Shown piece by piece: positions 1 through 5,113 of a DNA stretch of 5,729 nt. This DNA comes from an uncultured Pseudomonadota bacterium (GTDB taxonomy: Bacteria; Pseudomonadota; Gammaproteobacteria; Methylococcales; Methylomonadaceae): contig CAJBJW010000160.1 of the NCBI GenBank assembly GCA_903953455.1, forward strand, positions 1-5,729, written 5' to 3'. The notes below the pieces were generated by a model, which saw only the letters and a list, made by a program, of their open reading frames with translations, made no database searches and was not told where the DNA came from. Both the position numbers and the translations under genes were made by a program. The first letter of the stretch is position 1; each line of letters begins with the position of its first letter.

Positions 1-120
1 AAATCGGCCCTGTCGTCGATAGATCGACCGTTGGACACGATCCTGCCGTTGACGCAGCCTCAGCAGTCGTCGAGCAACTTGCAACCGTCGTCGAGTCCAT
101 CGACGGTCACTTCACCATGT
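1..120. other. GC-rich foreign-looking segment at the contig edge
   Basis: By hand count about 57% of these bases are G or C, against roughly 40% in the rest of the window. The frame starting at base 3 is open to a TGA at 120-122 and reads like a genuine coding piece of ~39 codons, with many C- or G-ending codons and a GTCGTCGAG repeat at 66-74 and 87-95. Its peptide contains stretches such as SAVVEQLATVVESIDGH, which I do not recognise. The frame used by dnaK is also open here but gives a low-complexity Ser/Pro/Gln peptide with no DnaK similarity. The likeliest explanation is a chimeric join (assembly or amplification artefact). A true rearrangement is possible. Confidence 0.6.
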
Positions 121-168
121 GATGGTCTTAAAAAGCCAATGATTAAGTTGATTAGCGTTGACTTTCCA

Positions 169-1317
169 GATCCATTAGCCTTGCAACGTTTGAAAGAAGC
201 AGCAGAAAAAGCAAAAATTGAATTGTCTTCAAGTCAACAAACCGATGTCAATTTACCCTACATCACCGCTGACGCAACAGGTCCTAAACATTTAAATGTT
301 AAATTAACCCGTGCAAAATTAGAATCGTTAGTTGAAGAATTAATTTTACGCACAAAAGCACCTTGTGAATTAGCCTTAAAAGATGCTGGCGTATCCGCAT
401 CTGAAATTCACGACGTTATTTTGGTTGGCGGTCAAACCCGTATGCCAAAAGTACAAGAAATGGTCAGTAAAATCTTTGGACAAGAACCACGCAAAGACGT
501 CAATCCTGATGAAGCTGTGGCCTTAGGCGCGGCGATTCAAGCGGGCGTTTTAGCCGGTGACGTGAAAGACGTTCTTTTACTTGACGTTATTCCATTGTCA
601 CTAGGTATTGAAACTATGGGCGGTATTTTAACCAAGTTAATTGAAAAAAATACAACCATTCCAACTAAAGCGCAACAAGTGTTCTCAACTGCTGATGACA
701 ATCAAACCGCTGTGACTATTCACGTTCTTCAAGGTGAGCGCGAAAAAGCGAATGCGAATAAATCATTAGGTCGTTTTGATTTATCGGACATCCCACCTGC
801 TTCACGCGGTGTGCCACAAATTGAAGTGTCTTTTGATATTGACGCGAACGGTATTTTAAACGTATCAGCAAAAGACAAAGCCACTGGCAAAAAACAATCG
901 ATTACCATTAAAGCATCAAGTGGTTTATCGGATGAAGAAGTTGAACGCATGATCAAAGACGCAGAAGCACACGCGGATGAAGATCGTAAACTGGGTGAAT
1001 TAGTACAAGCGCGTAACCACGCTGACGGCTTAGTTCATGCAACCGAAAAATCAATTAAAGATTTAGGCGACAAAGTCACTGCGGATGAAAAAGCGGATAT
1101 CGAAAAAGCGATTGAAGCCGTTAAAGAAGCGCTTAAAGGTGATGAAAAAACCGATATCGAAGCCAAAACAGAAGCATTAGCGGAATTATCAAGCAAATTA
1201 GCAGAACGCGCTTATGCACAAGCGAATGAAGGCGGTGAACACGCACACGCTGATCATGCAAAACCTGCTGAAGATGATGGTGTGATTGACGCTGACTTTG
1301 AAGAAGTTAAAAAATAA
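169..1317 (+). CDS. dnaK: Molecular chaperone DnaK (Hsp70), 5'-truncated
   Basis: DnaK is the cytoplasmic Hsp70 that binds unfolded peptides in an ATP-driven cycle with DnaJ and GrpE. Recognisable homology starts at the DPLALQRLKEAAEKAKIELSS segment, equivalent to about residue 255 of E. coli DnaK, and runs to the usual EEVKK tail. Visible in order: nucleotide-contact helix (ExxKxxxS), the VILVGGQTR adenosine motif, the interdomain linker VLLLD (near base 571), the substrate-binding beta domain (NTTIPTK, FDIDANGILNVSAKDK), the helical lid and an acidic, His/Ala-rich disordered tail. The ATPase lobe I and most of lobe II are absent. The frame stays open upstream to base 1 with a TTG at 31, but that extension does not look like DnaK, so no true start is in the window. 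No dnaJ follows; a terminator comes 20 bases after the stop codon. Identity is certain; the 5' boundary is not. Confidence 0.95.
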   Translation, partial: DPLALQRLKEAAEKAKIELSSSQQTDVNLPYITADATGPKHLNVKLTRAKLESLVEELILRTKAPCELALKDAGVSASEIHDVILVGGQTRMPKVQEMVSKIFGQEPRKDVNPDEAVALGAAIQAGVLAGDVKDVLLLDVIPLSLGIETMGGILTKLIEKNTTIPTKAQQVFSTADDNQTAVTIHVLQGEREKANANKSLGRFDLSDIPPASRGVPQIEVSFDIDANGILNVSAKDKATGKKQSITIKASSGLSDEEVERMIKDAEAHADEDRKLGELVQARNHADGLVHATEKSIKDLGDKVTADEKADIEKAIEAVKEALKGDEKTDIEAKTEALAELSSKLAERAYAQANEGGEHAHADHAKPAEDDGVIDADFEEVKK

Positions 1318-1337
1318 AACTGACTTCTTAAATAATC

Positions 1338-1375
1338 AAAAACCTCGCTTAGTGATTGCTAAGCGAGGTTTTTTT
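1338..1375. terminator. Bidirectional intrinsic terminator between dnaK and hslU
   Basis: A perfect 12-bp stem (AACCTCGCTTAG at 1341-1352, its complement at 1359-1370) closes a 6-base loop. It is flanked by an A-run on the left (1338-1342) and a T-run on the right (1369-1375), so it has a U-tract on both transcripts. It lies 20 bases after the dnaK stop and about 23 bases past the hslU stop, which suits termination of both convergent units. Confidence 0.93.
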
Positions 1376-1398
1376 ATGGATGAAATAAAATCGAAAAC

Positions 1399-2727
1399 TT
1401 ACAAAATATAACGACTTAAATCTTCGTCTTGCACTAATTCGCCTAAATATTTATTCACATACGCCGCGTCAACGACAATATTTTTTTCGAGTGAATCAGG
1501 CGCATGAAATGAAATTTCTTCTAATAGTTTTTCGAGCATCGTGTGTAAACGTCTTGCACCGATGTTTTCGGTTGTTTCATTCACTTGCCAACCCATTTCA
1601 GCAATGCGTTTAATACCATCTTCCGCAAACGATAACGTCACGCCTTCTGTGCCCAGCAGTGCAATATATTGCTCTGTGAGCGATGCATTGGGCTCAACTA
1701 AAATGCGCACAAAATCATCTGCTGATAATGCACTCAGTTCAACGCGAATGGGGAAACGGCCTTGCAACTCTGGGATTAAATCCGATGGTTTTGCAACGTG
1801 GAACGCGCCTGACGCAATAAATAAAATATGATCCGTTTTAATGGCACCGTATTTGGTGCTGACGGTACTGCCTTCAACTAAAGGCAACAAATCACGCTGA
1901 ACCCCTTCACGCGATACTTCACCGCCACCACCGCCAAGTTCTGAGCGTTTGCAAATTTTGTCGATTTCATCTAAAAACACAATGCCATTTTGTTCCACAG
2001 ATTCAATAGCGCGTAGACGAATATCATCTTCATTAACCAGTTTTTCAGCTTCTTCATCTTGCAATACTTGAAGTGCTTTGGAGACTTTCATTTTGCGTGA
2101 TTTCGTTCTATCCGAGCCCATGTTTTGGAACATACCTTGCAGTTGACTGGTCATCTCTTCCATTCCTGGAGGCGCCATAATTTCAACACCAATGGACATT
2201 TGTACTTCAACTTCAATTTCTTTATCGTCAAGATCACCATTGCGCAATTTTTGACGCATCTTAATACGAGTGGCATCACCGTTCTCTGAATCCGCTGGCG
2301 TCCAACCTTCTGCACGAGGAATGAGAATATCCAGCACACGATTTTCAGCCGCTTCAACCGCTTTCGTTTGCATTTTTTCCATTTCAACCATACGCGTCAT
2401 TTTGACTGCCGTATCAGCTAAATCACGGATAATCGACTCGACATCACGCCCAACATAACCTACCTCTGTAAATTTTGTTGCTTCAATTTTGATAAACGGT
2501 GCATTAGCCAATTTGGCAAGACGACGGGCAATTTCTGTTTTCCCAACGCCTGTAGGTCCAATCATTAAAATATTTTTTGGGGTAATTTCATCACGCAACG
2601 TGCCTGAAATTTGCTGGCGGCGCCACCGATTACGGAGTGCAATCGCTACTGAGCGTTTTGCGCTTGCTTGACCGATAATGTGTTTGTCGAGTTCACTTAC
2701 AATTTCTTTAGGTGTCATTTGAGTCAT
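1399..2727 (-). CDS. hslU: ATP-dependent protease ATPase subunit HslU (ClpY)
   Basis: HslU is the AAA+ unfoldase that caps the HslV peptidase and feeds it substrates in the cytoplasm. The 442-residue product matches the E. coli length (443). Visible motifs: Walker A GPTGVGKT (57-64), the pore loop GYVG (90-93), an intermediate I-domain (about 110-240), Walker B with FLDEID (251-256), a sensor-1 region around ILFIASGAFH (301-310), the arginine-finger region ELQGR (R324), sensor-2 GARR (390-393) and the C-terminal tail DLSRYIL, which docks into HslV. The start MTQMTPKEIVSELDKHIIGQ aligns with E. coli MSEMTPREI. The start codon lies 6 bases after the hslV stop, so the two are co-transcribed and probably translationally coupled. 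The ribosome site is weak (AAAGAG inside the hslV 3' end). No truncation or frameshift is seen. Confidence 0.98.
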   Translation of the reverse strand: MTQMTPKEIVSELDKHIIGQASAKRSVAIALRNRWRRQQISGTLRDEITPKNILMIGPTGVGKTEIARRLAKLANAPFIKIEATKFTEVGYVGRDVESIIRDLADTAVKMTRMVEMEKMQTKAVEAAENRVLDILIPRAEGWTPADSENGDATRIKMRQKLRNGDLDDKEIEVEVQMSIGVEIMAPPGMEEMTSQLQGMFQNMGSDRTKSRKMKVSKALQVLQDEEAEKLVNEDDIRLRAIESVEQNGIVFLDEIDKICKRSELGGGGGEVSREGVQRDLLPLVEGSTVSTKYGAIKTDHILFIASGAFHVAKPSDLIPELQGRFPIRVELSALSADDFVRILVEPNASLTEQYIALLGTEGVTLSFAEDGIKRIAEMGWQVNETTENIGARRLHTMLEKLLEEISFHAPDSLEKNIVVDAAYVNKYLGELVQDEDLSRYIL

Positions 2728-2733
2728 GCGTTT

Positions 2734-3294
2734 TTACTCTTTAGGTTCAACAGGTTCAGCGTCTAATTCTTCGATGCGCAAATTATGATTGGTATAAATA
2801 CAAATATCTGCAGCGATATTAAGCGAACGCTCAACAATTTCACGCGCACTTAAATTCGTATTTTCCAAAAGCGCCCTCGCAGCCGCCTGCGCAAAAGAAC
2901 CACCCGATCCAATAGCCATTAAATCAAATTCTGATTCAGGCTCAATGACATCGCCTGTACCCGAAATAATTAACGACGTTTTAGAATCGGCAATCGTAAG
3001 CAGTGCTTCAAGCTTGCGCAATGCTCTATCTGTTCGCCAATCTTTTGCCATTTCCACCGCGGCGCGTGTTAAATTACCCCGATGCTTTTCGAGTTTACCT
3101 TCAAAATGCTCAAACAATGTAAACGCGTCAGCGGTTGCACCGGCAAAACCAGCAATGACTTTATCGTGGTAAATACGACGCACTTTACGCGCGTTCCCTT
3201 TCATAACGGTATTGCCTAAGGTGACTTGCCCATCACCGCCAATAACGACTTTCCCGTCGCGCCGTACTGAAAGTATAGTGGTTCCTCTGAACAC
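2734..3294 (-). CDS. hslV: ATP-dependent protease peptidase subunit HslV (ClpQ), GTG start
   Basis: HslV is a proteasome-beta-like Thr peptidase that forms a double hexamer and degrades proteins delivered by HslU. From the GTG at 3294 the protein has 186 residues: a short MFRG propeptide, then TTILSVRR, where T5 becomes the catalytic N-terminal Thr. Other family residues are visible: the GDGQ aspartate (D21), the lysine equivalent to K33 (K37) and the GSGG serine (S130). A two-residue insertion precedes GSGG and the C-terminus is a few residues longer than in E. coli (176). I chose GTG because GGAGAG (3300-3305) sits 5 bases before it. A longer reading from TTG at 3312 (192 residues) would place that ribosome site inside the gene. 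First gene of the hslVU operon. Confidence 0.96.
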   Translation of the reverse strand: MFRGTTILSVRRDGKVVIGGDGQVTLGNTVMKGNARKVRRIYHDKVIAGFAGATADAFTLFEHFEGKLEKHRGNLTRAAVEMAKDWRTDRALRKLEALLTIADSKTSLIISGTGDVIEPESEFDLMAIGSGGSFAQAAARALLENTNLSAREIVERSLNIAADICIYTNHNLRIEELDAEPVEPKE

Positions 3295-3299
3295 AGTTT

Positions 3300-3305
3300 C
3301 TCTCC
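3300..3305 (-). promoter_or_regulatory. Ribosome binding site deciding the hslV start
   Basis: GGAGAG on the minus strand, with a 5-base spacer (AAACT) before the GTG at 3294. The spacing is near ideal, and nothing comparable precedes the in-frame TTG at 3312, where the upstream bases are mainly T. This supports the shorter HslV product. Confidence 0.7.
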
Positions 3306-3321
3306 AAATCAAAAAAAAACT

Positions 3322-3337
3322 ATTTTACCAGTAAAAT
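3322..3337. repeat. Inverted repeat in the hslVU upstream region
   Basis: ATTTTAC-CA-GTAAAAT: two perfect 7-base arms around a 2-base centre. It lies just downstream of the likely -10 element and around the expected transcription start of hslVU. A 2-base loop is poor for an RNA hairpin, so a protein-binding site is more natural, although the AT-rich composition makes chance occurrence possible. Confidence 0.45.
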
Positions 3338-3339
3338 CG

Positions 3340-3348
3340 ATTATGACA
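3340..3348 (-). promoter_or_regulatory. Putative extended -10 promoter for hslVU
   Basis: The minus strand reads TGTCATAAT, an extended -10 (TGn followed by five of six bases of TATAAT). It would start transcription about 40 bases before the hslV GTG. No good -35 is present at 17 bases. I also looked for a heat-shock sigma-32 promoter (CTTGAAA with CCCATnT) and found only a poor CTTAAGT-like match, so heat-shock control is not shown by the sequence. Confidence 0.35.
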
Positions 3349-3374
3349 TGTAAACTTGAGTAAAACTTAAGGTG

Positions 3375-3400
3375 ATTGCCGCTTTCATCAAAGCGGCAAT
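3375..3400. terminator. Perfect 11-bp hairpin downstream of the rubredoxin operon
   Basis: ATTGCCGCTTT and its exact complement flank a 4-base loop. It lies 44 bases past the stop of the small membrane protein gene and about 80 bases before hslV, both on the minus strand. No T-run follows directly in either direction (minus strand continues CACCTTAAGTTTT), so it is a weak or factor-assisted terminator, an mRNA 3'-end stabiliser, or a structure at the operon boundary. Confidence 0.5.
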
Positions 3401-3444
3401 AATGACTTTATGCAAAAAAACACTGTTTCGACGAGTCAAATGGA

Positions 3445-3579
3445 CTACACCATTTTCATGGGCACACCGATAAGTGATTGAAATAGAATCCAAGCTGTTA
3501 CAGCAAGTGCAATATAAGCCACTTTAATCAAAAAGGGCATTAAACTATTTACGGATTTATTTTTATTATTGTCGTTCAT
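3445..3579 (-). CDS. Small single-span membrane protein, 44 aa, next to rubredoxin
   Basis: The product begins MNDNNKNKSVNSLMPFLIKV and ends GVPMKMV. It has a polar Asn/Lys-rich N-terminus of ~13 residues, then one hydrophobic segment from about residue 14 to 38 (FLIKVAYIALAVTAWILFQS), and a short tail with a lysine. It therefore looks like a one-pass inner-membrane peptide. I do not recognise its family. It starts 26 bases after the rubredoxin stop on the same strand, so it is probably co-transcribed. The ribosome site is modest (TAGG about 9 bases before the ATG). Evidence for being real: a compact open frame, a coherent membrane segment, operon position and no competing gene. Possible role: membrane partner or anchor for rubredoxin-linked electron transfer; this is inference only. 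Confidence 0.6.
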   Translation of the reverse strand: MNDNNKNKSVNSLMPFLIKVAYIALAVTAWILFQSLIGVPMKMV

Positions 3580-3605
3580 TATATATTACCTAGTTAAGGA
3601 ATTAC

Positions 3606-3779
3606 TCATTCGACAAGCAATTCAAAATCATCTTTATCTACACCACAATCAGGGCAACTCCAATCATCTGGAATATCTTTCCAAAGCGTACCAGGCTCGA
3701 TTCCACTATCAGGATCACCCAGTTCTTCATCATAGATAAAATCACAAACTTTGCATTGATATTTTTTAAAAGTAGACAT
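3606..3779 (-). CDS. Rubredoxin
   Basis: Rubredoxins are small soluble one-electron carriers with a single iron held by four cysteines. The 57-residue product has the full pattern: CKVC (C9, C12) near the N-terminus and CPDCG (C42, C45) near the C-terminus, with the family's aromatic core (Y7, F14, Y16, W33, W40) and the acidic DELGDPDSGI-type loop including GDPDSGIEPGT. The length is typical of a single-domain rubredoxin (50-55 aa). The ATG has a clear ribosome site, AAAGGA, six bases upstream. A perfect TATAAT lies about 30 bases before the ATG. The electron partners cannot be read from this window; elsewhere rubredoxins serve alkane hydroxylases, oxygen or peroxide reductases, and other oxidoreductases. 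The downstream membrane peptide is the only linked gene. Confidence 0.95.
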   Translation of the reverse strand: MSTFKKYQCKVCDFIYDEELGDPDSGIEPGTLWKDIPDDWSCPDCGVDKDDFELLVE

Positions 3780-3785
3780 AGTATT

Positions 3786-3791
3786 TCCTTT
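3786..3791 (-). promoter_or_regulatory. Ribosome binding site of the rubredoxin gene
   Basis: AAAGGA on the minus strand, six bases before the ATG at 3779. It fixes the start of this short gene and supports its being translated. Confidence 0.7.
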
Positions 3792-3807
3792 AATGATTGA
3801 ATATTGA

Positions 3808-3813
3808 ATTATA
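3808..3813 (-). promoter_or_regulatory. Putative -10 element of the rubredoxin operon
   Basis: A perfect TATAAT on the minus strand, placing a transcription start about 20 bases before the rubredoxin ATG. No convincing -35 is found at 16-18 bases (ATTAGT or TTAGTA), and the region is AT-rich, so confidence is limited. Confidence 0.4.
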
Positions 3814-3860
3814 AAAAACGTTTATTCCATACTAATACAGTAGGTTTAAAGTACAATATA

Positions 3861-3893
3861 AACGCCCAAGTGATATACCATTCACTGGGCGTT
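3861..3893 (-). terminator. Terminator of the secreted Ala/Gln-rich protein gene
   Basis: On the plus strand AACGCCC(A)AGTGA pairs with TCACTGGGCGTT, giving a 12-bp stem with one bulged A and an 8-base loop. On the minus strand it is followed by TTTATATTGTACTTT, a loose U-rich tract. It lies 12 bases after the stop at 3905, as expected for a terminator. Confidence 0.7.
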
Positions 3894-3904
3894 AAAATTA
3901 AATC

Positions 3905-4180
3905 TTATTTTGGTAACTCGACTTCTTTTGGCGCTTCTTCAACTACTTTTTGAGTTTCTTGCGCTTGAGCCTGAGCCTGAGCTGCTTTTTGTTTTTCTTC
4001 TGTCGCTTTTTGTCTATCTGCGGCTTTTCTAGCTAACGCTGCTTTTTGATCTGCCGCTTGACGTGCAGCAGTGCTACCTGTTTCCATGCCTTCAGCATGC
4101 GTTATAACAGGTGATAGCGCTAATGACATCAAGCAAACTGCTAATGGCAACATCATTTTTTTTGATTGAATCGGTAACAT
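3905..4180 (-). CDS. Small secreted Ala/Gln/Lys-rich protein, unknown function
   Basis: From the ATG at 4180 the protein has 91 residues. It has a classical signal peptide: MLPIQSKK, then a hydrophobic stretch (MMLPLAVCLMSLALSPVI) with a probable cut after THA (residue 29). The mature ~62 residues are highly charged, rich in Ala, Gln, Lys and Glu, and include AQAQAQAQ around 69-74; they should form a long helix or coiled coil, ending in an acidic, Pro-containing tail (EEAPKEVELPK). No cysteine remains after cleavage. I do not recognise a family. The frame is open to an ATG at 4243, but that extension overlaps a TATAAT promoter element and lacks a ribosome site, whereas GAGGTG precedes the 4180 ATG. 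It forms its own unit with promoter and terminator. A periplasmic or surface-associated role is inferred from the signal peptide. Confidence 0.75.
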   Translation of the reverse strand: MLPIQSKKMMLPLAVCLMSLALSPVITHAEGMETGSTAARQAADQKAALARKAADRQKATEEKQKAAQAQAQAQETQKVVEEAPKEVELPK

Positions 4181-4183
4181 ACT

Positions 4184-4189
4184 CACCTC
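4184..4189 (-). promoter_or_regulatory. Ribosome binding site selecting the 4180 start
   Basis: GAGGTG on the minus strand, its GAGG core five bases before the ATG at 4180. It decides for the 91-residue product over the longer reading from 4243. Confidence 0.7.
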
Positions 4190-4216
4190 GAGTGAAATAG
4201 TTTTTATTAGAATTCG

Positions 4217-4243
4217 ATTATACAAACGTTTGACGCATTTCAA
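4217..4243 (-). promoter_or_regulatory. Putative sigma-70 promoter of the secreted protein gene
   Basis: A perfect TATAAT (4217-4222) with TTGAAA upstream (4238-4243) on the minus strand. The spacer is 15 bases, shorter than the optimal 17; CTTGAA at 16 is an alternative register. Transcription would start near 4210, giving a ~30-base leader that contains the GAGGTG ribosome site. Confidence 0.55.
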
Positions 4244-4267
4244 GTCTAGCAGTGAATTGGTTTATTT

Positions 4268-4312
4268 AAAACAAAAACGCCCTGTTTTGCGTTGTAATGA
4301 CAAAAAGGGCGT
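4268..4312 (-). terminator. Intrinsic terminator of the NlpE-like gene
   Basis: On the minus strand ACGCCC (from 4312) pairs with GGGCGT (to 4277), with an inner TTTTG/CAAAA-type pairing, followed directly by TTTTTGTTTT. It starts 14 bases after the stop codon at 4327. It shares the ACGCCC/GGGCGT base of its stem with the hairpin at 3861-3893. Confidence 0.8.
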
Positions 4313-4326
4313 ATATAAAATAACCA

Positions 4327-4893
4327 CTAGTGAATATGCACATCGCGTGATTTTACAGCATCACTTCTCAGTAGCGTGTATTTTTCCTCGGATGCACCTT
4401 TTATAGGTAAACCATCGCTATTAAGTTGAACCAGTGCATTATCATCTTTGATAATGTATTTGCGTTTTGAACCATCTTTATTTGACGTTAAAACCAGTGT
4501 TTTACTGTCATCATCCCAATTGTATTTTCCTTTTTCAAAATACTCACGGGCAGATTCTTTCGTGTATTGCGTGACTAATAAATAATTTGTGTTGTTTTTC
4601 AAAGACAGTGTCATTTTCACGCCAAGGCAATCATCACAAGGCAAAAAGCCATAATATACGCCACGGTATTCTTGACTTTTATCAACATGTTCACCGTGAT
4701 CGACACTTAAACTGCCTTCTTGCATGAGTGTGGTGGCGCGTGAGCGCAAATAACTTTCTTGCATTTCACGATCACTTGCGGCCATCGACGGCATACTCGC
4801 AAAGAAAAACAGGATAGCGAACAGAATCAACGCTAAACCATATTCAAATTCTAATTGTTTTTTTGCGTCCAACTTTTTGGCTGATACTTTCAT
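4327..4893 (-). CDS. NlpE N-terminal-domain-like exported protein
   Basis: The 188-residue protein has a basic N-terminus (MKVSAKKLDAKKQ), one hydrophobic segment at about 18-38 (GLALILFAILFFFASMPSMA) acting as signal peptide or anchor, a short linker, and from about 76 to 176 a domain with the NlpE-N signature: YRGVYYGFLPCDDCLGVKMT with the CxxC pair C86/C89, then a beta-rich part with GKYNWDDD, LVLT, YIIKDDNALVQLNSDG. In E. coli, NlpE is an outer-membrane lipoprotein that senses surface contact and lipoprotein or copper stress through Cpx. Unlike that protein, this one shows no lipobox cysteine after the hydrophobic segment, so it should be periplasmic or inner-membrane anchored. The C-terminus ends DVHIH. 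TGGAGA lies about 8 bases before the ATG. It is alone in its unit, with a terminator after it. Family assignment is by motif recall; a role in sensing is not shown. Confidence 0.72.
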   Translation of the reverse strand: MKVSAKKLDAKKQLEFEYGLALILFAILFFFASMPSMAASDREMQESYLRSRATTLMQEGSLSVDHGEHVDKSQEYRGVYYGFLPCDDCLGVKMTLSLKNNTNYLLVTQYTKESAREYFEKGKYNWDDDSKTLVLTSNKDGSKRKYIIKDDNALVQLNSDGLPIKGASEEKYTLLRSDAVKSRDVHIH

Positions 4894-4945
4894 AGCGACA
4901 TCTCCAAAGTAGGTAGAGAGTTAATTATTTTTGTTTTTTTAAGAA

Positions 4946-4978
4946 GTTCACCGCGACGAACCCCAACTCGCTCAGAAC
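4946..4978. other. GC-rich imperfect hairpin in the leader of the NlpE-like gene
   Basis: GTTC and GAAC form the outer pairs, GCGA and TCGC the inner ones, separated by a symmetrical 3x3 mismatch, around an 11-base loop. It stands out from the AT-rich surroundings. On the minus strand it is followed by A-rich sequence, so it is not an intrinsic terminator. Each stem is only 4 bp, so it may be fortuitous. Confidence 0.3.
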
Positions 4979-5096
4979 AACTACCCACTATAATACTATG
5001 AAATTAATTTTTTATGAAAGAAAACATTTAAGCTCAAAATAGCTCTGTACTATTATCCTTTGCAGTCTAGCTAAGTTAAGTGTCCAGTTTTACTTG

Positions 5097-5113
5097 ACCA
5101 TTACAGTAATGGT
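5097..5113. repeat. 17-bp perfect palindrome downstream of hicA
   Basis: ACCATTAC-A-GTAATGGT, two exact 8-base arms around one base, 12 bases past the hicA stop. There is no T-run on either side, so it is not a standard terminator. It could be an operator, a recombination or insertion remnant, or a small hairpin at the hicA mRNA end. Confidence 0.6.

Noticed and set aside
31..168. Upstream extension of dnaK beginning at TTG 31
   Set aside because: The peptide is a Ser/Pro/Gln low-complexity read with no DnaK similarity and lies in the GC-rich foreign segment; it is open only by chance.
729..956. Minus-strand open frame inside dnaK
   Set aside because: It is antisense to a highly conserved DnaK region, has no recognisable domain and no ribosome site context of its own.
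1541..3172. Several plus- and minus-strand open frames within hslU and hslV (e.g. 1541-1831, 2151-2387, 2270-2458, 2489-2671, 2945-3172)
   Set aside because: All are shadows of the clearly homologous hslU and hslV frames, with unnatural compositions.
3294..3360. Sigma-32 heat-shock promoter for hslVU
   Set aside because: Only a poor CTTAAGT-like element is present and no CCCAT-type -10 at proper spacing.
4181..4243. Longer N-terminus for the secreted protein starting at 4243
   Set aside because: The extension overlaps a TATAAT promoter element, lacks a ribosome site and would place 21 extra residues before a normal signal peptide.
4998..5042. Plus-strand 14-codon frame (MKLIFYERK...) just after a TATAAT
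   Set aside because: Very short, no ribosome site, no downstream gene on this strand; AT-rich chance match.
5097..5113. Palindrome as an intrinsic terminator of hicBA
   Set aside because: The centre leaves almost no loop and neither strand has a following T-run.
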